From Phascolomyces articulosus (lineage: Eukaryota; Mucoromycota; Mucoromycetes; Mucorales; Lichtheimiaceae): 64,000 bases of DNA. The notes under the pieces were generated by a model. The model searched no databases. It saw nothing but the letters and a program-made list of their open reading frames with translations, and was not told the origin of the DNA. Position numbers and translations under genes: made by a program. The stretch spans positions 744,001 through 808,000 of the forward strand of contig JAIXMP010000003.1 in NCBI GenBank assembly GCA_025677815.1, read 5' to 3'. Position 1 is the first letter of the stretch, and every line of letters begins with the position of its first letter. Below, one piece after another: positions 36,866 through 48,200 of the stretch.

Positions 36866-37154
36866 TATATTAATTTTAAAAAAAGGTATAGGTACAAAAG
36901 GGAGATAGAAAGGAGAGAGGGTTTTTTTTTCGGAATATCCTTTTGTTGTGTCGAAAATAAAATAAAATTGGCTTGGAGCAAAAAATTTATGCAAAAAAAA
37001 AAGAATACTTGAGTCAACAAATAACAAAGAGTCAACAAGGCGTTTCTTTGATAAAGTATATACAAACAAGAATGTTATATTGTATGGGCCTTTTGAATTT
37101 ATTTTGAACCATTAAAGTAACTCAAACTATACGTTTAGTAACTATAATAAATGA

Positions 37155-39150
37155 CTATTCTGAAGAAGCAATCGGAATACTAATATAAGGCGCTGTAAAA
37201 CCTTGGCTGGCGGAACTATTGACTAGATTAATCAATTCCACCTTTTGTTCCAATCTTTCCTTTCGACGTTCGTTTCCACCCTCGAATAATTTCATTTCAG
37301 CTTCTGTTCGAGGAATAGCTTTTGGTATTCGAACAGGTATATGATCTTTATCAATAGCAACGATCGTAAAGAATGCATCATTGGTAAAGTTGGTTTCTCC
37401 TGTCTGTAAGTTTTCTATTATTTTGGGTAATAATAACGAGAGAGAAGAGATGAGATAAGAGATTTGTGAGCAATTTGAAAAAAGAAATAATATTTACCAG
37501 CTTCCATGCTCACATATATTTCCATGGATGATGAATAAGCTCGAGATACGATGGAACGAATAGTTACGACATCGCCAACATGAGTGGGTGTTACAAAAGA
37601 AAGTGAGTCAATGCTATTATATTTATACAAATCGTTCTGGTTTTTTAGTATAACAAGACCTTGATGCTTCCATGATACCATGATTGAATCAATAAACAAA
37701 AGGCAATCCTATTTATAATATTTTTACCTTGCTGTCAATAAGTAGGCCCTTGATAATCGATTTGCACTAGCCAAAGCACATTGCTCTAACCATTGGATTA
37801 CAATACCACCAAAAGTAATATTCAAAGTATTTGCATGTTGAGGCATGACCAATTCAACCATTTCAGCAAACGTTGTTTCCATCGGCGCTTCCATAAATGG
37901 CAGTCGCATGATTGGATCTATCGAATAACGTTTTCTTCGTTTTGGAGGTTGGAGATGCTCAGTTGACAAATCCTGTTGCTCCTGATCATCGGCAGTGATA
38001 CTCGTCGTTTCATCTTCCCCACTCATATCAACAATAGTAGAACTCGATTGTTCTCCTTCTCCGCCTCCTCTTCTTTCATCACTGTTACTATTATTATTGA
38101 TATAACTAAAATCGTTTTGTTGTCGATCTTCATCTACAGATGCTCGTGGTTGAAATGCTGGATGAGATTTGATAGCTGCCGTATGTTGATGAGCATGTTC
38201 TTTAAGACCTTGAGACCAATCACGCATTAAATCACGTATACTTTGCAAATCTGGTTTATTCTTTTCCATAAATCGATATTGTCGACGTTTTTCGGCCATT
38301 TCATATCGTTTCTTTTCCATATCAGAATTTGGTATCAGACCAGGAACACGTGTTGGACGATGTTCAACCCACTTGATTCCCAAGTATGTTTTAGGTTGTG
38401 GTCTTGGTGATAAAGCAACAAATGTCAAATAGGCGTGAGCAACAAAGAATCTATCACCTGTTAACGGTGTTTGTGCTTCTACTTTGACTCCAACTTCCAT
38501 GGATGTTTTCCATGATTTATTAACCGATGCTTGAATCGTTATCTATATATAAAATATTGATATTATATATATAAATGGATCGAGCTGTTTGTTTCAAAAC
38601 ATTATCATATATTCAGTAGATAAAAACATCCACTCACAATATCCCCATTTTTGACTGGGTGCAGAAATGCAACATCATCGATAGACCGAGTCACCTATTG
38701 TTATTTTTAGGTTAGGCAAAAATTGTTATAATAACACAACAAAGTTCTTACCGAGGGCGAAGAAGCATGTCGTTTAGCAGCAATACCGGCTGCAATATCC
38801 ACCCAAGCCATAATAGAGCCTGCTTTACAAAGTCCCTAATATAAAAATTATATATATATAGAGAGAGAGAGAAAGAGAGAGATATCAACATTCATTTATA
38901 ATTTAAACATCATCTTCCATTTCCAAAATAAAGAATAATGTCAACATACTCTGACATTACAATGATGAGCCGCAATGATTTCCGTCATTGTAACGCGACT
39001 TTCGTGAGCAGGCTTATCTTGGACTCGAACATTACCAGCACGAGTATAGGGATCAGGTAAAAGGAGAGGAAATATGGGTTCCGCAATAAAGAATACAAGC
39101 TTTATCCAAAGGTTACGTATTAGTTCAAAAGCACTTGTAAAAGGCTGCAT
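37155..39150 (-). CDS. Double-hotdog acyl-CoA thioesterase
   Basis: Hydrolyses acyl-CoA to free acid and CoA (ACOT family with two hotdog domains). Six exons (39150-38950, 38835-38752, 38694-38638, 38542-37728, 37613-37498, 37414-37155) sum to 1533 nt, 510 residues. Hotdog 1: AHESRVTMTEIIAAHHCNVR, GLCKAGSIMAWVDIAAGIAA, VAFLHPVKNGDI, ASVNKSWKTSMEVGVKV, then AYLTFVAL. Hotdog 2: ETTFAEMVELVMPQHANTLN, TFGGIVIQWLEQCALASANR, SIDSLSFVTPTHVGDVV, SSSMEIYVSMEAE, FFTIVAID. Between them lies an unusual hydrophilic insert of about 130 residues rich in Gln, Ser and Glu ending in PPKRRKRYS. The N-terminus contains a hydrophobic stretch (LIRNLWIKLVFFIAEPIF) that could be a membrane or mitochondrial signal. 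Compartment and chain-length preference unknown. Confidence 0.88.
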
Positions 39151-39703
39151 GATTATATTAATTCATGATCTTTTTTTCGGTGCGTTCTTGCTGAATTTAA
39201 TAATGTGTTTTTTTTTTGAAAGAAAAAAAAATGACAGAATAATGTAAAACAAAGAATTTTTATACATTTTTTATTATAATCTATTTGGATCGAAAGCTCG
39301 AGTTTTCTATTAATGTTATCAAGTAATAATAGTGAATAATGAATAATACATTGTGTATAATTAATTATAAAGAAGAGAAAAAAAAGGAGAATAGCGTGGC
39401 ATGATGATATTACGATAATAATAATCAAAAATGAATAAGCGTATTTTTATGTTTAGCACGCTATTTTCTCATATATATATTTTTTTTGTTGCCATGGAAA
39501 ATCACACAAAATAACATATCGTGATAGATTCTATGATTAGAGGCGAAAACAAGGGTATAAAATGCAGTACTAGTACCAAAGCAAAGGGTAATTACTTTTC
39601 CGATGTTTTTTGCATGAGAGAGTATTTGGAGCGGGTAACACATAAACCTTTTCTTAACCCTCTTTTCCATATACCTACACCAAAAATATATAAAGAAGTT
39701 GTT
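39151..39703. promoter_or_regulatory. Divergent promoter region, thioesterase / LEU5 carrier
   Basis: About 550 bp separate the start of the minus-strand thioesterase from the start of the plus-strand carrier. The two share this region. No specific element can be identified. Confidence 0.5.
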
Positions 39704-41188
39704 ATGACGAGCGGTAAAAAGCGTCGTGAACGTACCCAGAATCTCGACTATGTAATACGTTCTGCTATTGCTGGTGGTATTGCAGGCTGTGTGGTAATAT
39801 ATAAATGCCATTATATACTTTGTAATTATATTTTGATTCATTTCAATGGTTTATTGAACACCTTTTTGAAATGTTATTCTAGGCTAAAACAGCGATCGCG
39901 CCATTAGATCGGGTCAAGATTCTGTTTCAAGCACAAAACCCAGTGTTTGAAAAGTATTCAGGTAAACTTTATATAAATATCTTTATGTACTTTTTTATTT
40001 CTACTCTTTATTAGTAAAGAGTAAAAAAGAAATAACGGTAACAACATTGTAAATCTAATTGATTCTATCAATTTGATTATTAGGGACATTCACGGGAGCT
40101 TTTAAAGCCGGTCGGGATATCATTAAGCATACGGGTGTACTAGGCCTTTTTCAAGGTCATTCAGTAACACTATTACGAATTTTCCCATATGCATCAATCA
40201 AGTTTGTTTCAATTGAACAATTTCGTGCAGTATGTTTGTATTTTTATCATTTCACCTATAAAACAATGACAAGGTTTTAATATTGGAAGATCAGTTCATA
40301 ATAACATGTATTCTGTTATATTTATTCATAAAAAAAGTTACTTATGCCGACGAAAGCACATGAAACTGCAACAAGAGAATTTTTTGCAGGATCACTTGCA
40401 GGTAATGTATATATTTATAGATATATAAAAGTATGAAAAGAAAATTTACATTTACAGTTTTTTTTTTATCTAGGTATCACATGTATCCTATTTACATATC
40501 CTTTGGACCTTGTTCGTGTCCGTATGGCTTACGTTGTTAAACAAGAAAATCGAGTACGACCTACTCTGATTGATACATGCAAACAAATCTATAAAGAACC
40601 TGCTGCTGCATCATCTTTTCATTTATTGAATTTTTATCGAGGATTCTTTCCAACCGTAGCAGGAATTATTCCATATGCTGGCATATCTTTTGGAACATAC
40701 CATGTTATGACTCATCTTTTTCGATTTGATCCAATTATTTCACCTTACACACGCTTGCCTGTCCAAATTGATCCTGAAAATCGTCGTATGGTAGAAAAAC
40801 CACCACTAAAACCATGGGCTGAATTATTATGTGGTGGTGTTTCTGGATTAGTTGCACAGACATCAAGTTATCCACTGGAAGTACGTAATGATGATATTTT
40901 TTTGATACGTTAAATCTACCCTTCTCGTAAACTCCCATTTGGAATTGGGATGAAAACATACTTATATCAAATTGCATATAGGTGATTCGAAGGCGAATGC
41001 AAGTGAGTGGATTACTTCATCCGAACAAGTTTGTGAAGTTTATGGATACGGCAAAACTTATATATCAATCGAAAGGATTGAAAGGATTTTATGTGGGATT
41101 GAGTATTGGATATATTAAAGTATTTCCAATGATGGGCATAAGTTTTATGGTTTATGATCGAATGAAAGATATTCTGGATATTGATTAA
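39704..41188 (+). CDS. LEU5: Mitochondrial coenzyme A carrier, LEU5/SLC25A16-42 type
   Basis: An inner-membrane carrier thought to bring CoA into the matrix. Six exons (39704-39793, 39883-39961, 40084-40229, 40338-40401, 40474-40880, 40982-41188) give 330 residues. The three carrier repeats are visible: [20 protein letters not shown] with [10 protein letters not shown] and [40 protein letters not shown] then [14 protein letters not shown] and [40 protein letters not shown] then RRRMQVSGL and [20 protein letters not shown]. The PX[DE]XX[KR] signatures are PLDRVK, PLDLVR and PLEVIR. An in-frame ATG at 39521 would add 61 unconserved residues; 39704 fits the family. Assignment to the CoA group is from the overall pattern, including the long loop before the third repeat. 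Confidence 0.88.
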
Positions 41189-41811
41189 ATATATGGAAAG
41201 AGTATATCTAAGTATATGTAAATACATGTCAACTGTACTACTACTATTACTGCCCTCATTACCCGTTCTTCTTTTCTTTCTTTATATGTTATGGATCTCT
41301 TCATTTACCAGGATATATATTTATCAAATAGAGTTATTGTACACTAGAATATATTTATACTGCTATTATGTATATTAAATCTAAATATCATCTTGAAACT
41401 CTTTCTTGAAATTTTATATATTATTGTTGTTGCTTAGTAAATACTTCTTTAAATTACAAGTGTTGAATCGATGGATAACAATGGAAGGATTGATCGATCT
41501 TTATGTTACACAGGCACAAACTGCTCTGTGATGAGTCGTGAAAAAAAAAAAAAGATTTTATCACTGAGTCAGGAAATTCGAAAAACTGGCACAATATGCG
41601 CAGAGATAGCACACCACCGTAAAGCCGCGATATACTTTTTTTGACAGCGATTTTACACTGATGAGTCGGACCCTGGCTAACTTCATTTATAAAAGGGGAG
41701 GGTGAAGAAATAGGTTTTTTTTCTACCCTTTTTTCTCTTTTCATATAATTTCGGTCACACTGTAACTAAAAAAAAAAGAGAAATATAAAGTTCTCCTTTT
41801 TCTCATTCACA
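41189..41811. other. Intergenic region, ATM1 upstream region
   Basis: About 620 bp between tandem genes. Pyrimidine-rich sequence precedes the ATM1 start. An antisense ORF here (41454-41744) has no coding character. Confidence 0.5.
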
Positions 41812-44251
41812 ATGCTGTCGAGGCTATCACTTTCCTGCTTAAGGACGGTCCGTCCAGCAGGCAGTGTTGCTACCAACTTTACATTGCCCGCTCGGCGATT
41901 TCAAAGTACTGTCATGTTTTCTTCTCTACCTATTAATAATACAACAATAACCACCCGGCAACCTTCGAGTCAAACACTTCGTCGTGCATTCTCACACCAA
42001 CGTCCGTTATTTCAAGAAACAAAGCAACAAGTCACCAAAAAAGTCGAAACAGCAACGCCTCCTGCAACAACCAACAACGCCAGTAGTGGTCTTAAAGATC
42101 GCAATGCAACTGATTGGGCCATTATTCGTCAACTCATGAAATATGTATGGCCTAAAAAAGACGCCAATGTCAAAGCACGCGTCGTGATTGCCCTTTCACT
42201 TTTAGTGGGAGGTAAACTATTAAATGTCGAAGTCCCGTTCTTTTTCAAAGAAGTGATTGATTCTCTCGGTACAACGTTTCCTGCGGATGCGACTCTTTGG
42301 GGAGTCTGTGGTGCCGCTATCATTGGTTATGGTTTGGCTCGTTTAGGTGCCAGTGCATTCCAAGAACTTCGTAATGCAGTATTTGCTACTGTTGCCCAAA
42401 AGGCGATTCGACGCGTTGCGTTGAACGTGTTTGCCCATTTGCATCGATTGGATTTGAGTTTCCATTTGACTCGACAAACTGGTGGTCTCAACCGAGCGAT
42501 CGATCGTGGTACCAAGGGTATTAGTTTTTTGCTTAGTTCGATTGTATTTCATATCTTGCCTACTGCATTGGAAATTTCAATGGTATGTGGCATTTTGGCC
42601 TACAAGTTTGGCACACCTTATGCTGCTGTGACATTTACGACCATTGTTGCTTATACGGCGTTTACGGTGGCAACGACCGCATGGCGTACCGAGTTCCGTA
42701 AACAAGCTAACGCTGCTGATAACGAAGCCGCTACCAAGGCTGTGGATTCTTTGATTAATTTCGAGGCTGTGAAATATTTCAACAATGAAAAATTCGAAGC
42801 AGATCAATATGATAAACCACTCAAGAAATACGAAAATGCATCGCTCAAGGTCGCATCTAGTTTGGCTGCTTTGAATGCTGGACAAAACGCTATCTTTAGT
42901 ACAGCATTAACCGCTATGATGTTCCTTTCAGCACAAGGAGTATTGAATGGTACTATGACAGTCGGTGATGTTGTCATGGTGAATCAACTGGTGTTCCAAT
43001 TATCTATGCCTCTCAACTTTTTGGGTTCCGTTTATCGTGAATTGCGCCAGTCTTTGATTGATATGGATACCATGTTCCATTTGGAAAACCAGTCAGCAAC
43101 GATCCAAGATGCGCCGGACGCCAAGGATCTTATCTTCAAGGGAGGTGAAATTCGTTTTGAAAACGTGGTGTTTGGATATCATCCAGAGCGACCCATTTTG
43201 AATAATGTTAGCTTTACTGTCAAGGCTGGTGAAAAGGCTGCCTTTGTTGGACCTAGTGGTTGCGGGTAAGTTTTTGTTGAGGTTGGGAGAGAACAGGTTA
43301 CGTTGCTCTAAGAGTGGCGGAATTGGATGAATGGATCACAGGAAGAATAATTAATTTATTTTTTTTATCGTTCTAATTAAACCTTTTTTTTATAATAGTA
43401 AATCCACCATCTTGCGTCTTTTATTCCGTTTCTATGAACCTCAATCTGGAAATATTTATGTTGATGGACAAAATATCAAGGATATTCGTATGGATAGTTT
43501 ACGTAAAGCCATTGGTGTTGTCCCACAAGATACAAGTTTATTTAATAACACCATCTTGTATAATGTACAATATGGTCGTATTGATGCAACTCAACAAGAA
43601 GTTCATGATGCTGCAAAACGTGCCGAGATCCATGACGTTATTATGAGTTTACCCGATAAATATGAAACCAAGGTTGGTGAACGTGGTCTTATGCTTTCAG
43701 GTAGAGTTATTATATTTTTTTTAAAAAGAAAAAAAAACGAAAGGGAAAACAGTTTTAGTGTGTATGAATAAGAATATAGAACGCAGGGAGAACAATTGGT
43801 GATATATAAATTACGGCGATAAACTGAAAAAAAATCATTTATGATATAAATTATATAGGTGGTGAAAAGCAACGTGTATCTTTAGCTCGTACACTTCTCA
43901 AGAATCCAAAAATTTTGTTCTTGGATGAAGCTACCTCAGCTTTGGATACCCACACCGAACAATCCTTGCTTGCAAATTTCCGAAGCATATTGCGTGAGAC
44001 GGGTATGACAAGCTTCCATATTGCTCATAGATTAAGAACCATCCGAGATGCTGGTATGTATTTTTTAAAAAAAAAATCCAGATCCAAGATAAAGGGCTCA
44101 TATTTACTCATACACTGCTACTTTTGATATAGATACAATTTTTGTACTTAAGGATGGAAAGATTGTTGAATCAGGCTCGCATGAGAGATTGTTGGGAACT
44201 GACCATAGTGTATATAAGGAAATGTGGGATCGACAGGAAAAACTTCACTGA
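41812..44251 (+). CDS. ATM1: Mitochondrial ABC transporter ATM1 (ABCB7 type)
   Basis: A half-size ABC exporter of the inner membrane that supplies a sulfur/glutathione compound from the matrix for cytosolic iron-sulfur assembly. Four exons (41812-43265, 43399-43700, 43859-44053, 44133-44251) sum to 2070 nt, 689 residues. The N-terminus is Arg/Ser/Thr-rich without acidic residues ([15 protein letters not shown]), a matrix presequence. The membrane domain has [74 protein letters not shown]. The nucleotide-binding domain has Walker A GPSGCGKST (split by intron 1), Q-loop [11 protein letters not shown], signature [14 protein letters not shown] (split by intron 2), Walker [13 protein letters not shown] and H-loop IAHRL. 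Its stop is about 300 bp from the inferred Helitron terminus. Confidence 0.96.
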
Positions 44252-44549
44252 ATTATTCGAAAAAAAAACACACCATTATCCAATTTTTTAACAACATCGT
44301 ACATATATAATAATAAAATAGAAATCACATATAATTACCTTCAAAAAAAATTAGGACTACAATAGTGTTTGATGAGTTATCTGTGTAGTGTCATAACAGG
44401 TGGATTCATCTTATTATGCATCATTAAACCTATGAAAGATGTATAGTTCTAATCAAGATAATCATTTCTTACCAATTTAATTATAATAATGTAGTAATTT
44501 TGATATGATCTTGAAGAACCAGGATTGCGTTTATATATTTAATTTTGTA

Positions 44550-44605
44550 CTAGGAGACCTACGGCCTCCTTCGCAAAGGGGGCAAGCCCCCTTTGACCCC
44601 CTTCA
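44550..44605 (-). repeat. Helitron 3' terminus with two GC-rich hairpins
   Basis: On the minus strand: AAAGGGGGC-TT-GCCCCCTTT (9-bp stem), then GGAGGCC-GTA-GGTCTCC (7-bp stem with one G-T pair) ending directly at CTAG. Helitrons require a hairpin shortly before CTRR for termination of rolling-circle transfer. Confidence 0.75.
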
Positions 44606-44710
44606 CTTGTCATTTAAGGCTGGATAATAGTTTTGTGAACTCAATGCTGTATAATTGTTTTGGGGATTCAATGTTGTATATATGTTTTGGGAATACAGTG
44701 ATATATATTT

Positions 44711-45040
44711 ATTGAAAAAAAAGACAAAAATTAGCTTCGCGAATTTTCTTCACTTTTCATTTTAATTGGCCATATTAGACTTTAAATATTTATTGAAAAA
44801 AATGATAAACACTCACTTCGCGAATGGTTATCATTTTTTCACTCTTTCTTTGTTACTTGGTCTCAAATCCTATGTAGCTTATCTTTTCAATGCTATTGTT
44901 AATTGAGAAAAAAAAAGGCGAAAATTAGCTTCGCGAATTTTCTTCACTTTTCATTTTCATTGGTCATATTAGACTTTAAAGTTAACTGGAAAAAAATGGA
45001 AACCACCCGCTTCGCGAGTTGTTTCCATTTTTTTCCTTTC
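44711..45040. repeat. A-B-A'-B' array of TTCGCGA-centred inverted repeats
   Basis: Four AT-rich inverted repeats each have a TTCGCGAA or TTCGCGAG core (44736-44743, 44817-44824, 44930-44937, 45011-45018). Units 1 and 3 share the flank TTAGCTTCGCGAATTTTC and are followed by matching GG(C/T)CATATTAGACTTTAAA; units 2 and 4 have arms AAAAAATGATAA/TTATCATTTTTT and AAAAAATGGAAAC/GTTTCCATTTTTT. The A-B pair is duplicated in tandem at about 194 bp. It lies between the Rep-helicase stop and the terminal hairpins. Confidence 0.8.
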
Positions 45041-45255
45041 CTAAGCGCAGCCATAACCCCAAATAATTATAATTCACCCTAAACCCTATGTATATGAAAT
45101 AATAATAGTGAACAAATCTACGGTAATTATGTTGAATAAAATAAAAAAGAGGAGAGCAAAAGAGGTAAGATGAAACAACAGTGATGAATATAAGAGTGAT
45201 AAAATAATGGAAAGTTGTATGGAGTTGTAAAAGAGAAGAGGTGAAAAATCATGAG

Positions 45256-48200
45256 TTACAGAAGAACCTCATGATATACAACATTTCGCGTGTTAAAGCC
45301 TTCTTGGTCAGGAATTGTTGAGTTGTCTGGGTTGAGCATGATTCTAATTGAAGTTGGTGTTCTAACCCGAGACATAGCGACATAAAGAAGACCATGAGCA
45401 AATGGAGGTTCAGGCAAATAAAGACCAACACTGTCAAAAGTTTGGCCTTGTGCTTTGTTGACCGTTATTGAAAATGCTAAACGAACCGGAAATTGTGTCC
45501 GTTTAAACTGAATGGGTGATTGTGTGAGAGAAGGAGTAAGGGTAGCACGTGGGATAAGAACCCTGGTGCCTGTTTTTGGTCCAGTAGCAATTTCAGCTTC
45601 AGGACGTATGCGCGCCATGACGGAACGATTAATCTTGTACCATTACAGAGGCCGTTCGCAGAATCTATATTTCGGAGTAGCATGACAGGACAGTTGGGTT
45701 TGAGTCGAAGGTTATGTGGTGGAAGGTCAGATGGGTTTAAAGAATTGAGGAGTTCGTTTGGATAGCGGATTTGGTCCTCTGGGTCATCTACTGCATCAGC
45801 ACTTTTAAATTCGGATGGTTCACCTGGGAATTGATCAAGAATAAGATCATTTATAACAGCAACGTCTTTGTTTTTAGGAGTTGAAATAGCACGGCTAGTA
45901 AGAAAATCACGATCAACACTTGGCAAATGCAGGTTACCAAATACAGTAGCAATAAGATCATATGTGTTATACCGTGGCATAAGCATATGAGCAGGGATTC
46001 GAATCCTATCTTCCGTATTTGGTACCAATGGCTCAGTACCACCACCAATGCGTAACAAATATTCGGCAAATTCACGTAATTGTTCACCATCAGCAGTATT
46101 AGCAGCTTGTTGAACGCGCATGTTTATATGAAGATGATGGACTATGACATGGCGCCAAATATTAGTAGCCTGTTTTAAGCACTGGGAAACAATTTGAGGA
46201 CGTTCAGCATTTGGAATTACAGGAAGTACCTATTTAATTTACCAAAAAAAAAGTGTTAATATTAAATAAATATTCTTAAAAATGCTTACTTGGTTGGAAA
46301 AATACTATACCTGGCGAAAATCACCTCCAAATATCACAGTTTTTCCTGCAAAAGGGACACGCTCAAGAGCAGGATCAACGGTACGCATGACATCTCGAAT
46401 ACTTCTGTTTACAGTTTGAATAAGGTCACGACTTATCATTGAAGCTTCATCCCACACAATAACATTGGCCAATCTAATGAGTCTTGCTGTATCAGAGCCT
46501 GCTGTAAAGCTACACATAGATGTATCATTTACATTTAATGGAATTTTGAATGTAGAATGAGCAGTGCGCCCAGAATTCAATAACAATGCAGCAGTACCAC
46601 TCGTAGCTACTGCAAGAGCAATATGGCCGGCCCGTCGGACATGATCAAGAATTGAATTAAAAAGGTGTGTTTTTCCGGTTCCACCAGGACCATCAACAAA
46701 ATGCAATTTTGGTTCATGTTGTGGTGCATCAAGTGAGCGAAAGATTGAATCAAAGATTGCTTGTTGATCTTCATTGAATTGCAATTGCTGTTCAGGTTGT
46801 AAAGCCAAATGTGCTGTTAATCTTCGATGCTCACGAATTATAATCGGCTCACTGCTATCAGTGTCATCGTCAATTTCGGGTTCTGTGAATTATAAATCCA
46901 TCAAATTCGCGTAGTGAGCGGGAGAGATTGACCATAACAGACTCAATATCCAATAAGGCACGATTGTATATGGCTTCAGAAAATTGTAAGTTTTGATCGT
47001 CCATTTCTTCCCGTGTTGCATGTAAGTAATCTTCAGCTAAACCATCCCGATAATTTAACCACAAATTATATGGGTCATCAGGACAGCAGAATACCAAGAT
47101 AATGGCAAATAAACGACGCATTGCATGAGGATGTTGGTAAGTGTTAGCTTGATCCAGACAATCACTCCATTCTTGCTGGCCAGTAATTAAACCGCGTCTT
47201 CGAGCAGCAGCTTGAAAAGATGGTAAAACCTCTTCATTTTCTTCACCTCTGTTTATTGTACGCATATCGACAAAAGATTTACCACCTTGTACATCACAGA
47301 GCAAAAGCCGAAGATGGTACTTTTCAACCTCCCGAGGGGAAACAGCAAACATTCTACCAATGGTACCACCATGACCTCGTTCTCGAACTTTCCAACTACG
47401 TGTACTTCTAACAAGTACATACTCTTCTGGGAAATTGATGTAAAGGGTATTTTGAAGAGCAGTATTATCTGGGTGCTGTCTGTTATATTCAAACTATGCT
47501 GTTAATGTAGTTTCATGAGCACGGCCTTGAATCACATCTGTGGGATTTTCTCCCTCATGAAAATACACCAATTGTTCATCCTGAAGATGGATTGCTAACC
47601 GTTCATGTGCAGGAAATTCGTGATATAAGAAAAATGAAAATAAACGCCAACATCCCTCAGAAGCAGAAACATAGCGAGCATCAAGGAAGGTGCTGATTTC
47701 GTCATATGTCTGTACTTCGTCGTTATCAGGGTTCGCGGCAGGCTGTCGATTTTGTACTACTCTTGCTGATGCTCGATCATGGCCTTTGTAGACATATTTA
47801 TAAACATACTTGATGGAATGAATGGAGGTGCAGATTTCAACATTAATATGAGCATCGTATTTTGTACAAAGATAAATATTGTGTGGGACAACCCATTCGT
47901 TATGAATTCTACGGCCTGCTTTCATTATATAGTCTCCGTTATTTCGACGTCGATAAATTGGATAACCATTTTCGTTCATTTCTGTTTCTTGTCTGAGTTG
48001 TTTGGGATAACCTTTGGTGCATCTATTATCTTTCATACATGGTGAACGTGGATTTAAGTGACCAAAGGGACCATGGATCATATGTTGTTGAACAGTATTA
48101 CGTGCATCAGAATAATCTTCTGCATTGGGTAATTCAGCAGAAACAATATTGTCACAATCAGTGGGAGTTACAGGTTTATCTTCATTGGCAAGAATAAGCA

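Noticed and set aside
41454..41744. Minus-strand ORF of 96 codons upstream of ATM1
   Set aside because: Lies in the ATM1 upstream region, is Ser/Phe/Lys-rich low complexity and has no conserved pattern.
43266..43398. tRNA-like string (GTGGCGGAATTGGATGAATGG) in ATM1 intron 1
   Set aside because: No cloverleaf, no T-loop GTTCGA and no paired acceptor stem could be formed.
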